Position numbers and translations under genes: made by a program. This document shows, in pieces, positions 16,695 to 25,039 of a stretch of DNA of 33,816 bases. Source of the DNA: Lachnospiraceae bacterium. Lineage in GTDB: Bacteria > Bacillota > Clostridia > Lachnospirales > Lachnospiraceae. Under the pieces are notes generated by a model, which did not search any database, was not told where the DNA came from, and saw nothing but the letters and a program-made list of their open reading frames with translations. Every line of letters starts with the position of its first letter. The stretch's first letter is position 1. Location: positions 1 to 33,816 of the forward strand of contig JALFNQ010000086.1 in the NCBI GenBank assembly GCA_022773965.1, given 5' to 3'.

Positions 16695-17483
16695 TTGATA
16701 ATTGCATTTTGGTCGGTCTTTCCGGGAATGTGTGGTGTGTCAAGCAATATTATGGCAGCTGCCTCTTATGCAGCAACTCAGATCAATACGGATTCAAACG
16801 ATCGTGTTGCTCTTTTACAGACACAGTTTAAAGATAGTGGACTGGATTTCCCCATGCTTGGTAAGGGCGTTTTAAAAGATGACTTTTTTGGGACTGGGAT
16901 GGACGCACTTTTGACACGTGCACAGGCCAGTTATTTGTCACAGGATGATGTGTTTTTAATGTCAATTTCTATGATTGATGGAAAACTCCTGTTTTATATG
17001 GGAACGAAAGAGAAAAACAGTCAATCGTACAAAAGATCGATGAAACGTTTCCAGCATGTTATGAAAGGCGTAGATGAATATGCACACCAGGTATATATAG
17101 ATGTGGAAAGCGGAAATACTGAACTGGCAAAACAGATACTTCCGAAAGCGGATCTGGCAGTGATCAATATTTGCCAGAACGAGAGGGTCATCAGCTGCAC
17201 CTTGGACGAGATAGAACATTTGGGGCTTGAGAACGTTGTTTATTTGCTGGGACGATATCAGCCGGATAGCAGTTTAAATATTAATAATTTGCAGAAAATG
17301 TATCGCCAGATGAATCGGAAGTTATATGCGATTTCTTTTGAAACTGAATATATGGATGCAAATTCTAACGGATCCGTACAAAACTATTTTACCAGCAAAA
17401 TGAATGGAAATACTGTAATAGAAAAACAATTACAGGCACTGTATAAGCGGATTATGAAGGAGAATGGCAGACATGAATCATAA
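16695..17483 (+). CDS. Degenerate MinD/TadZ-like protein (copy 4 of 4)
   Basis: A 262-residue protein with a TTG start. Residues 3-28 read IAFWSVFPGMCGVSSNIMAA, which occupies the P-loop position but has GVSS where GKTT is expected. Residues 150-160 (ADLAVINICQNERVI) match the Walker B and following strand region. Conserved NI and QNER patterns suggest that it retains the overall fold. It overlaps the TadA-like gene by 20 bp, so the two products are probably made in a fixed ratio and may bind each other. Confidence 0.6.
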   Translation: MIIAFWSVFPGMCGVSSNIMAAASYAATQINTDSNDRVALLQTQFKDSGLDFPMLGKGVLKDDFFGTGMDALLTRAQASYLSQDDVFLMSISMIDGKLLFYMGTKEKNSQSYKRSMKRFQHVMKGVDEYAHQVYIDVESGNTELAKQILPKADLAVINICQNERVISCTLDEIEHLGLENVVYLLGRYQPDSSLNINNLQKMYRQMNRKLYAISFETEYMDANSNGSVQNYFTSKMNGNTVIEKQLQALYKRIMKENGRHES

Positions 17484-19233
17484 AAATCTGATTCTGATTG
17501 CAGGTATTATAGTGATTGTAATCGCGTACATTTTTTACATTTACCGGAAAGGTAAGGAATATGAAGCCGCAGATCGCAATAGAAAGCTGAATATGGAATA
17601 TGGATTTATTTATCAGGGAATTGTAGAAGATCTGAAAAGTATTATCTACCAGAAACCAGAGGATCTTCGGGTTTCATATGTGGAGGCGCGAAAACGAGAA
17701 GAAATGTCAATCAAGCTGTCCGATGCAAAACGAGATGCGCCGGTAGGCAGTCTTTCGGCCAAGATCTATCTGACTACCCAGATCAGTAAGATGCTACAGA
17801 CAAAATATGGTGTAAATGAGCAGACGATTGATCAGGTTTTTCCATTCGATGATCCGGAACAACTGGATCCACATATGCGTTTTTTGATATTGATGATCAC
17901 GGTGATGCAGGAGCATGGTTATGATACATGGGATTACCTGCAGAAGAAACATGAACTGGACAGGCTTCGTGAAAACGGAAGATATGAAGTATATCAGTCG
18001 GACATTGATCAGTTATTTTCTATGTATGTAAATGAGCACATTCCATATATGGTGAAACTTGATGTCTTCACACAGAAGATATTTGAAGACAGTATCGGAC
18101 ACGGAATGCCGGATATCATGATGTGGCAGAACATAGAAGACTATTCCGGTGGGCTGGGAGGAATACCAGCCCATGACGATAATCTCATGTCATATGTAGA
18201 TAACATGAGTGATGAGAAGGACTGCGCATCATACAATAAATTCGTCATACTTACCAATGGAAAAAACTTGCATTTAAATTTCCTTGGATTTGGAAGCCAG
18301 AAAGAACTGGAGCGTGTTTGCAGGCATATTTATCAGTATCAGAATCCGGGCGAGTTTTCAGAATCTGTCGGATTTATTGAAAATTCAATGGCAGATGGCA
18401 GCCGTGTGGTAGTATTCCGGGCCGGTTTTGGTGATTCATGGGGATTTGTTGTAAGAAAGCACCGGCAGGGAAAATTAAGGACACTGGCGGAAATGTATTT
18501 ACAAAAGGGCTGCGAAAAGGTGCAGAAATTAGGGGAGGCATTGATGAAGGGCTGCCAGTCATGTGCAATTACCGGACCGATGTATTCAGGAAAAACGACC
18601 CTTTTGACAGCACTTGCAGAGAAAATAAATCCGAACTATAACCTGCGCGGTCTGGAAAGTGTGTTTGAGATGGGATTAAGGGAGCTGTTTCCTGACAGGG
18701 ATATTGGTACATTCATGGAGCGTACTGACATCCCCGGTGATAAAGTACTTGAATTTTTAAAGCGTACAAATGGAACGGTGTTACTGCTTGGAGAATTATT
18801 GAAAGAGGTTGCTGCAAACTGGCTGATATCGGCGGGGCAGTCCGGTTTTAAGTTTGTTATGACAACCGGTCACTGGAATACGACAGAATCAATGATCAAA
18901 TGGCTTCTCAACGCAAAATTGAATACATCAGGATCCGGTGACGCGGATCTGGCAATGCTTGATATTATTCAGGCTTTACATTTTGATATTCATTGCGGAC
19001 TGGATGAGTTAAAAGGAGAACGTTATTTGGAGCGTATATCAGAGATCGTGCCTACAGGAGATAAGCGTCTGTATGAAATCCGGGATATTCTGATCTATGA
19101 CATAGAAAATAAGGAGTACCGTCTGATAAATTCATTTTCGGACAGAACATGGAATGATTTCAAATATTACATGTCAGATGAAGAAATACGAAACCTGAAA
19201 GAAATGTTTGAAAATGATATCAATGCAGCATAG
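17464..19233 (+). CDS. tadA: TadA/CpaF/VirB11-type secretion ATPase with N-terminal membrane anchor
   Basis: A 589-residue motor ATPase. Residues 6-26 form a membrane span, unusual because TadA/CpaF proteins are normally soluble. The Walker A is ITGPMYSGKTTLLT (about 369-382). The Walker B region, VLLLGELLKEVAANWL, keeps the GE but has lost the arginine of GEIRG. The HAN box reads TTGHWNTTESM, keeping H and N with a W between. The order matches CpaF: N-domain, Walker A, Asp box (DIGTFMERTDI), Walker B, His box. A VirB11 role for the neighbouring type IV system is an alternative, but the following TadBC-like gene favours a Tad motor. Confidence 0.82.
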   Translation: MADMNHKNLILIAGIIVIVIAYIFYIYRKGKEYEAADRNRKLNMEYGFIYQGIVEDLKSIIYQKPEDLRVSYVEARKREEMSIKLSDAKRDAPVGSLSAKIYLTTQISKMLQTKYGVNEQTIDQVFPFDDPEQLDPHMRFLILMITVMQEHGYDTWDYLQKKHELDRLRENGRYEVYQSDIDQLFSMYVNEHIPYMVKLDVFTQKIFEDSIGHGMPDIMMWQNIEDYSGGLGGIPAHDDNLMSYVDNMSDEKDCASYNKFVILTNGKNLHLNFLGFGSQKELERVCRHIYQYQNPGEFSESVGFIENSMADGSRVVVFRAGFGDSWGFVVRKHRQGKLRTLAEMYLQKGCEKVQKLGEALMKGCQSCAITGPMYSGKTTLLTALAEKINPNYNLRGLESVFEMGLRELFPDRDIGTFMERTDIPGDKVLEFLKRTNGTVLLLGELLKEVAANWLISAGQSGFKFVMTTGHWNTTESMIKWLLNAKLNTSGSGDADLAMLDIIQALHFDIHCGLDELKGERYLERISEIVPTGDKRLYEIRDILIYDIENKEYRLINSFSDRTWNDFKYYMSDEEIRNLKEMFENDINAA

Positions 19234-19246
19234 AGGGGAGAGTGGA

Positions 19247-21244
19247 ATGGATAAAAAGTATCAGATTTTAGTGATAGTGGCTGTCATTCTTTTTGAAATG
19301 ATCTTTTTTGTCAGGCATTCTATCATAAAAGGTAAAAGGGAATCGCCGGATGAGGTCTATCAGAAAGGTAAATCACCACCAGCATTATACAGGGATCTTT
19401 ACAGGGTGCTTGCATCAGGGATCGTTACGAAAAATTATGTTGCAAAGGTCAGGCACAGATTTGAGATGGTAGAGCCCGGAGATATTGAAAAGATAGAAGC
19501 AGATACAGTAAAGAGCATCCTGGCGCTGTGGGGTACAACGCTTGCAATCGTTATAGCAGCATTGCTTTATGGCATCACGCTGTATTCATTTCTTCTGGTG
19601 GTGTATTCCATTTACATATTCAGTCATGAGTTTGTAGACAAAAGCATCATTTTAAAACAGAATACTCTGCTTGAGCAGCTTCATGTGGAACTGGAAAACC
19701 TTCAGAACAATTACAATATGGAAGGGAATGTACCGGAAGCGATATATAAAACTTCCGTGAATGCACCAAAGCCTGTTGCGGATCATTTGAAAAAAATATG
19801 GGAGATTCTGCAGAAAGACTGGGGAGAGATGGATGCTGAGATTGAAAAGTACAATATCAGTGCGCCAAATACATTTTTAAAGGATGTTCTCGCCTGCAGT
19901 AAAGAAATATACAAATATGGTGATGGAAAAGTCAATGGTATATCCAACTATTCTAAGAAGATCACAATGATCAACAATGCAGTTGCAGCGGAGATACGAA
20001 AAGACATGGAATGGAAAAATAGTTTTTCGGGTCATGCAGGGGTATGTATTTTTCCCGTTTATCTCATTGCATTATGTCATATGATTGCATCGAAAATGAG
20101 TGAAGTAGCAGTTTATTATAAGGGAACTTATGGCGTGTTATCATTACTGGCCTGTTTTGCCGTAAGTGTGGCTGCATATGCGTATATTTCACAGAAAAAA
20201 GATATGAATTATGTGCGAATCCAGTTCCATCCATATCTGCAGCAGTTTTATGAGCTGCCGGTGATCCACCAACTGGTACTTCATTACAGCAACCGGGATA
20301 TGTACAAGAGAACCAGACTGCGGAAACAGATTCATGGGGCAGGCGAATCTCTCACCGTAGAACAGTTTTATACGCAGCGTATCATTTTCTTTGTAATTAC
20401 CTGTATCCTTGCTGTAATCGTGTCTATTGGTATCACCATATCGAACAGGGGATCAATCCTGCAGGATTCCTCCAATGTGAGTGTGAAAATTACAGAGGGG
20501 GCATCAGAGGAAGAAGAACAGGAACAGCTTGACTACCTGACGCAGATGTCTTTTGATCTGGAAGGTGGAAAAATGAATCAGGAAACACTAATCCAGGATA
20601 TTGAAGACAGCGGATTGTTCTTTACAGAAAAGGCCAGAAATCTGGCATTGGAAGAAATACAGCGGCGTGTGAAGGCGTACCGCAATGCTTATTTTCACTG
20701 GTACTACCTGGTGTATGGATTGATTGCCGGCTGTGCAGCTTCTTTTGTGCCATATTTCCTGATAGGGAAAAATGCAGAGCTGGTCCAGCTGAAAACAAAT
20801 GAAGAAGTTCTTAGATTCCAGAACATCATCAGCTGCATGAAACATATTGACCGTGCCGGGACAAAGGAGACACTGCAGGAGATGGAATTATCAGCAGATA
20901 TCTATCGGAATTCTGTAACCGACTGCCTGGATGAATATGCATCGGATCCGATGAAAGCGCTGACACATTTTAAGCAGCGTGAAAAGGATAATGCCATGAT
21001 CCAGAATATTGTTACGAAATTTGAACGAGCGGATCGTGTTGGTATCCATGATGCATTTGAAAATCTGGATGCAGAGATAGAGGAGGCAATCAAGTCAAAA
21101 GAGGTAAAACTGCTGGAATATATCCGTGGTACGGCAAATGTGACTTATATGGTCGCATTTCTGCCGTTTGCAGCAGTACTGGTGTTGGAAATGCTGTTGC
21201 CCATGCTTATGTCAATGATGACAAAGATGGCATTATTAAACTAA
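19247..21244 (+). CDS. TadB-TadC-like fusion, pilus assembly membrane platform
   Basis: A 665-residue polytopic protein. The ATG at 19247 has GGGGAGAG upstream and is preferred over an ATG at 19208 inside the previous gene. There are seven probable spans (about residues 5-27, 90-130, 265-285, 300-320, 385-410, 490-515 and 635-660). Residues 130-290 and 500-640 each look like a cytoplasmic T2SSF-type domain followed by spans. This suggests TadB and TadC are fused in one chain of about twice the usual 300 residues. An acidic loop (EGASEEEEQEQLD) separates the halves. It is the natural partner of the upstream ATPase. Confidence 0.65.
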   Translation: MDKKYQILVIVAVILFEMIFFVRHSIIKGKRESPDEVYQKGKSPPALYRDLYRVLASGIVTKNYVAKVRHRFEMVEPGDIEKIEADTVKSILALWGTTLAIVIAALLYGITLYSFLLVVYSIYIFSHEFVDKSIILKQNTLLEQLHVELENLQNNYNMEGNVPEAIYKTSVNAPKPVADHLKKIWEILQKDWGEMDAEIEKYNISAPNTFLKDVLACSKEIYKYGDGKVNGISNYSKKITMINNAVAAEIRKDMEWKNSFSGHAGVCIFPVYLIALCHMIASKMSEVAVYYKGTYGVLSLLACFAVSVAAYAYISQKKDMNYVRIQFHPYLQQFYELPVIHQLVLHYSNRDMYKRTRLRKQIHGAGESLTVEQFYTQRIIFFVITCILAVIVSIGITISNRGSILQDSSNVSVKITEGASEEEEQEQLDYLTQMSFDLEGGKMNQETLIQDIEDSGLFFTEKARNLALEEIQRRVKAYRNAYFHWYYLVYGLIAGCAASFVPYFLIGKNAELVQLKTNEEVLRFQNIISCMKHIDRAGTKETLQEMELSADIYRNSVTDCLDEYASDPMKALTHFKQREKDNAMIQNIVTKFERADRVGIHDAFENLDAEIEEAIKSKEVKLLEYIRGTANVTYMVAFLPFAAVLVLEMLLPMLMSMMTKMALLN

Positions 21245-21278
21245 ATGTAAACACAAGAAGAGAAAGGAAGTATTTAAT

Positions 21279-21761
21279 ATGCATGATAACATGTCTGACA
21301 TTGTTCGTATTATTATAATTGCGGTAGTTAGTATAGGACTGACTGTAACGCTTCTTTATTTTTTCACTGACGTGTTCGACTCAAAGATGGGTCAGCTCAA
21401 TGAAATGAACAGTGAGTCTGATGAAATGGTTGCAAATGTACGGGATGGTAAATACACGCGTTATGAGGATACGGAAGTATCCGGAAGCGAAGTGCTGAAC
21501 CTGATCAAGAAATATAAACGTGAAGATTTCGGCATTCTTGTTACGATCGGTTCCACAACAACAAATTATTGCAAGGCGCTGACCGGGTCAGCATCAGCCG
21601 GATATACATTGGGAACGGGACAAGGCAGCGGATCCCTTGCGGATGCAAAGGACATTACAAAACCGACTTTGTATATCAATCCAACGAGGAATTATTCCGG
21701 AGAGGTCTGCTATGACAATCAGGGAAATATTGTAGGTCTGCATTTTACATTGGAGAATTAA
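21279..21761 (+). CDS. Pilin-like protein with N-terminal anchor (possible major subunit)
   Basis: A 160-residue protein with site GAAAGGAAG. Residues 8-34 are a hydrophobic helix (RIIIIAVVSIGLTVTLLYFF). The rest is a soluble, glycine/serine/threonine-rich domain with two cysteines, C100 region (TNYCKAL) and C146 region (GEVCYD), that could form a disulfide. Layout and place right after the TadBC-like gene fit a class of small pilins. No Flp-type G/x4-E-Y cleavage site is seen, so the processing route is unknown. Candidate for the main fibre subunit (inference). Confidence 0.55.
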   Translation: MHDNMSDIVRIIIIAVVSIGLTVTLLYFFTDVFDSKMGQLNEMNSESDEMVANVRDGKYTRYEDTEVSGSEVLNLIKKYKREDFGILVTIGSTTTNYCKALTGSASAGYTLGTGQGSGSLADAKDITKPTLYINPTRNYSGEVCYDNQGNIVGLHFTLEN

Positions 21762-21764
21762 CAG

Positions 21765-22145
21765 ATGAAAAATATCGTCCAGAGACTGCTTTTTCTGATT
21801 TTTGCAGACGGGTGCTTTGTGGCAGCAATGCTCACGGCACAGTCCGGACTACAGGTTATTTATTCATTACAGACACAGATCAAGCAGAAGCTAGAGGGCA
21901 ATCCTGTTCTCTACCGGGCATCCTATGATGCCCGGACAGAGTATAGTGTAAGCTGGCAGGAACTGGCTGCAAGAATGCTGAACGGTCCGGAGACAGATGT
22001 GTCTATAGATGGGTATGAAATTGAAGCGGAGAGTTTTGATTATAATACGTTTGATTTCGCGCGAATCAGGAGAAATGATTATGCAGTTACATACCAGTAT
22101 GATTTGGAAGGAAGTATCTGTAAAGTCAGTTATACCAGTAGGTAG
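21765..22145 (+). CDS. Pilin-like protein with N-terminal anchor (minor 1)
   Basis: A 126-residue protein, 3 bp after the previous gene. Residues 5-30 are hydrophobic (LLFLIFADGCFVAAMLTAQ), followed by an extracellular-type domain ending in ICKVSYTSR. No known domain is recognised. With its neighbours it forms a run of four short proteins of the same one-span type. They are read as pseudopilin-like minor subunits of the Tad-like machine. Confidence 0.5.
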   Translation: MKNIVQRLLFLIFADGCFVAAMLTAQSGLQVIYSLQTQIKQKLEGNPVLYRASYDARTEYSVSWQELAARMLNGPETDVSIDGYEIEAESFDYNTFDFARIRRNDYAVTYQYDLEGSICKVSYTSR

Positions 22146-22156
22146 AAAGGAAAAAT

Positions 22157-22669
22157 ATGGAAGATCTGGTTCCGACTATCATAGGGTTTTGCGTAGCTCT
22201 GGTTTTGTTTTTTACAATACCAGCTGTGTCAAATGGTGAACTGATTCAATCAGGATTGGATACATATGTCATTCATGAAACGGACGTACTTGGAGATCAG
22301 GTATGTAAGGACGGTTATTTGTCCCAGGAGATGTATGCAGCATATCTGGAAACACTTGCAAATACAGATATGCTTTACGATGTGACAATGACAGTAGTAC
22401 ATGATACATGGTATCCGGTATATGATGATGCTGGAAACTTCACTGGCGAAATGACACGGATTGAGGAAAAAACTTATACCAGAGATATCAGGGATGCGCT
22501 TTCACAAGGCGCAAGATGTTATTACTTAAAAAAAGGTGATCGCTTTTCTATATCGGTGCAGAGCAGATCCGACACAACGATTCAGCAGCTGCTCAAAGCA
22601 ATCGGCTTTAAAAATTTATCCGGCATTACGGCATTTGGTGGAGGCACAGTTACAGATGAGAATTATTAG
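22157..22669 (+). CDS. Pilin-like protein with N-terminal anchor (minor 2)
   Basis: A 170-residue protein with GAAAGGAAA upstream of ATG. Residues 3-24 form the anchor (VPTIIGFCVALVLFFTIP). The outer domain has a cysteine pair (QVCKDG and ARCYYLKKGDRF) and a glycine-rich C-terminus (AFGGGTVTDENY). The family is not recognised. Its 3' end overlaps the next gene by 14 bp. Confidence 0.5.
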   Translation: MEDLVPTIIGFCVALVLFFTIPAVSNGELIQSGLDTYVIHETDVLGDQVCKDGYLSQEMYAAYLETLANTDMLYDVTMTVVHDTWYPVYDDAGNFTGEMTRIEEKTYTRDIRDALSQGARCYYLKKGDRFSISVQSRSDTTIQQLLKAIGFKNLSGITAFGGGTVTDENY

Positions 22670-23609
22670 CTTTGCACTGATGTTCCTGTGCTTTGTTCTG
22701 CCGCAGTACTTTAATGCGGTTGCCAGTGACCGTGCATTGGCACATACGGAAAAGGAACGTATTATTTATAACAATGCCCTGGATGGGGCTGTTGAAGACG
22801 CAGTATCCGGTCTGGCCGAATATGATTCAGGAGATGAGATCTATCTGAATAAAGACGCTGCAGTTGAATGCTTTTTTCAGTCCTTATACAGCGGATTTGG
22901 AATACTGGAAGATGAAGAGCGGCAGGAATGGATGAAATTATATGTTCCCATCGTTCTTGTTACAGATAAAGATGGATATTACATATATCATAACTATCAG
23001 GTAACAGGAGATGATGGAAAACATATATACCAAGAGTGGTCAGAAAAGTGTGCATATTCATTTGTATATCAGAAATATGTATGCGCTTTTACCCTGACAA
23101 ACCAGCTCAGGGTGTTGGATACAGAATCAGGGAGCTGCTACGAGGGTGATTTCCATGATTTGAAAGGACAATTGCCGGAGATACCGTTTCTGGACAGTGA
23201 TGCATCCTATCAAACAGTGCGGCAGATGGCAGTTGCAGACTGCATCAGTGAATCAATGGAATACTATATGAACCAGCATAACAGAATTGCAAGAGATTAT
23301 GGGATCTCATATCAGTTTTTTCTCCCGGATATTCCGGATGAAGACTGGGCTCGCACAATCAGTGATGTATCAGTTATGGTTTTGTTTCAGGGATATCCCT
23401 ATGAATCCATCGATGGATTTTATAACAGGGTAGAAACCTCGGCAGCCAGAATTCTAAAGAAGAAATATTACTATATAACGAGAAGTGATGGTGTTCTGTA
23501 TTATCATGAGTCATCGTGCAGCAAGGTGACAGACAGAACCGTTCCTTATGAATCAACAAAAGAATGTGCCGCTTTGGGAGCTTATCCATGCCAGGATTGC
23601 ACACCATAA
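22656..23609 (+). CDS. Large pilin-like/tip protein with a C-terminal cysteine module
   Basis: A 317-residue protein. The ATG at 22656 is chosen because it opens with a typical hydrophobic segment (residues 2-22) and overlaps the previous stop. A longer open frame upstream has no such segment. Residues 30-270 form an extracellular-type domain with tyrosine-rich stretches. The end reads YHESSCSKVT...ALGAYPCQDCTP, with His and three cysteines in the C...PCxxC arrangement common to small Ada-like or metal-binding modules. As the largest of the set it might be a tip protein or adhesin (inference). Confidence 0.5.
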   Translation: MRIISFALMFLCFVLPQYFNAVASDRALAHTEKERIIYNNALDGAVEDAVSGLAEYDSGDEIYLNKDAAVECFFQSLYSGFGILEDEERQEWMKLYVPIVLVTDKDGYYIYHNYQVTGDDGKHIYQEWSEKCAYSFVYQKYVCAFTLTNQLRVLDTESGSCYEGDFHDLKGQLPEIPFLDSDASYQTVRQMAVADCISESMEYYMNQHNRIARDYGISYQFFLPDIPDEDWARTISDVSVMVLFQGYPYESIDGFYNRVETSAARILKKKYYYITRSDGVLYYHESSCSKVTDRTVPYESTKECAALGAYPCQDCTP

Positions 23610-23634
23610 AAAAATGTGGAAGGAGGGAAAAACG

Positions 23635-23757
23635 ATGGCAGAAAGAACAGAAGTATTACTGGAGAAAAAAACAACCGGGCAGAAAATCAACGAGATCAGT
23701 AGATTTTATGCATATGCACAGACTTTTTTGCAGAAGAAAAACAAAAAGGAGAACTAG
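23635..23757 (+). CDS. Small basic protein, 40 residues
   Basis: A short gene with an excellent site (GGAAGGAGGG, about 7 nt before ATG). The product is charged, without a membrane span: MAERTEVLLEKKTTGQKINE, then a short helix and KKNKKEN. The stop is 3 bp before the next gene. It is not recognised. Tight spacing and a strong start support expression. Confidence 0.6.
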   Translation: MAERTEVLLEKKTTGQKINEISRFYAYAQTFLQKKNKKEN

Positions 23758-23760
23758 GTA

Positions 23761-25011
23761 ATGAGTTACGAAGAATTTATAGAAGAAGTAAAAGGGCATA
23801 TACTGGATTATTTACCTGCAGAAGCAAGAGAAAATGCAACTGTTGTCGTAGATGTATTTAAAAAGAATAATGCCGTAAATCTGACGGGGCTGGTCATACG
23901 GTATCCGGAGACAAATATTTCGCCGACAATTTACCTGGATCATTATTACACTGCATATCTGAATGCAGGTAAGGATCTGGAAGAAATCATGCTGGATATA
24001 GCTGAGACATATCAGACATATCGGCTGGATCATAGCATTGATACGGAACGTATTTTCAATCCGGATTATTTAAAAGATCATTTGTATTTTACAGTAGTCG
24101 GACAGACAGCTAATGCTGAAATGTTAAAACATATGCCTCATGAATCTTTACATGATATGGCATTGATCTATAAAATCGATACGACCGAGATCGTGGGTGA
24201 TGCGTCTTCGATTACAGTTACAGACAAGACTTTGGATGTCATGCAAATGGATGTGTGCGAAATGCAGGAAATTGCTTCTCAGAATACCCCTGTATTAAAA
24301 CCGTATACATTAAGGACTCTGACAGACGTAATCCGCGAAATGTATATCAATGATCTGCAAAATGGTGGGATGTCGCTGGCAGACGGGCTGGAGGAAGCGG
24401 TAGATGCTTTGTTAAATTCACAGTCTGTTCCCCCTATGTATTATCTTGGTAACCAGGAAGGTATGTATGGAGCAGCAGCAATGTATTATCCAGGCGTATT
24501 GGATGAGGTCGCAAAGACGATAGGGGGTAGTTTTTATATATTACCGTCATCCGTCCATGAAGTGCTCATTGTTCCTAAATCCATAGGCATGCCTTATGAG
24601 GAACTGATACATCTTGTCAGGGATATCAATGATTCTGTTGTAATAAATGATACGGAGATTCTTACAGATAATGTGTACAGCTATAATTCCCGTACACGGG
24701 AATTTTTAACAGCAGCAGAAGCCGCAGAACGGGATCTGTGTGCACGGGATATTCAGAATGCAGGGTTTAAGCCGACCAAACAGCTGGTGGCCAATCTGAG
24801 TCAGCTGACACATCTGACAGGAAAACACCATACATTGGAGGACATCAGTGATCTGCAGAGGAATGCAAAGCGGATGGTATACCATACAAATCCCGAAGCA
24901 AATCAATATATCAGCCGGATTATTCAGGAATGCGCCGGACAGGAGCTGGCAAGACTGCAGCAGGCACAGGAAGTGGCCACAGCTGCTGTCGCAGCAGTTC
25001 CGGAAGCATAA
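23761..25011 (+). CDS. DUF5688-type protein
   Basis: A 416-residue soluble protein. The first 330 residues match the style of DUF5688 proteins found in Lachnospiraceae elements: an N-terminal YEEFIEEVKGHILDYLPAEA and mid-region LPSSVHEVLIVPKS. The function of that family is not known to me. The final 85 residues, from GFKPTKQLVANLSQLTHLTG to AGQELARLQQ, match the C-terminus of the next protein (GFKPSNHMVKNV...AGQELAQ). The shared tail suggests a common targeting or docking element, added to two different bodies. Confidence 0.6.
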   Translation: MSYEEFIEEVKGHILDYLPAEARENATVVVDVFKKNNAVNLTGLVIRYPETNISPTIYLDHYYTAYLNAGKDLEEIMLDIAETYQTYRLDHSIDTERIFNPDYLKDHLYFTVVGQTANAEMLKHMPHESLHDMALIYKIDTTEIVGDASSITVTDKTLDVMQMDVCEMQEIASQNTPVLKPYTLRTLTDVIREMYINDLQNGGMSLADGLEEAVDALLNSQSVPPMYYLGNQEGMYGAAAMYYPGVLDEVAKTIGGSFYILPSSVHEVLIVPKSIGMPYEELIHLVRDINDSVVINDTEILTDNVYSYNSRTREFLTAAEAAERDLCARDIQNAGFKPTKQLVANLSQLTHLTGKHHTLEDISDLQRNAKRMVYHTNPEANQYISRIIQECAGQELARLQQAQEVATAAVAAVPEA

Positions 25012-25039
25012 AAAGCACAAACGAAACATGGGAAAATAG

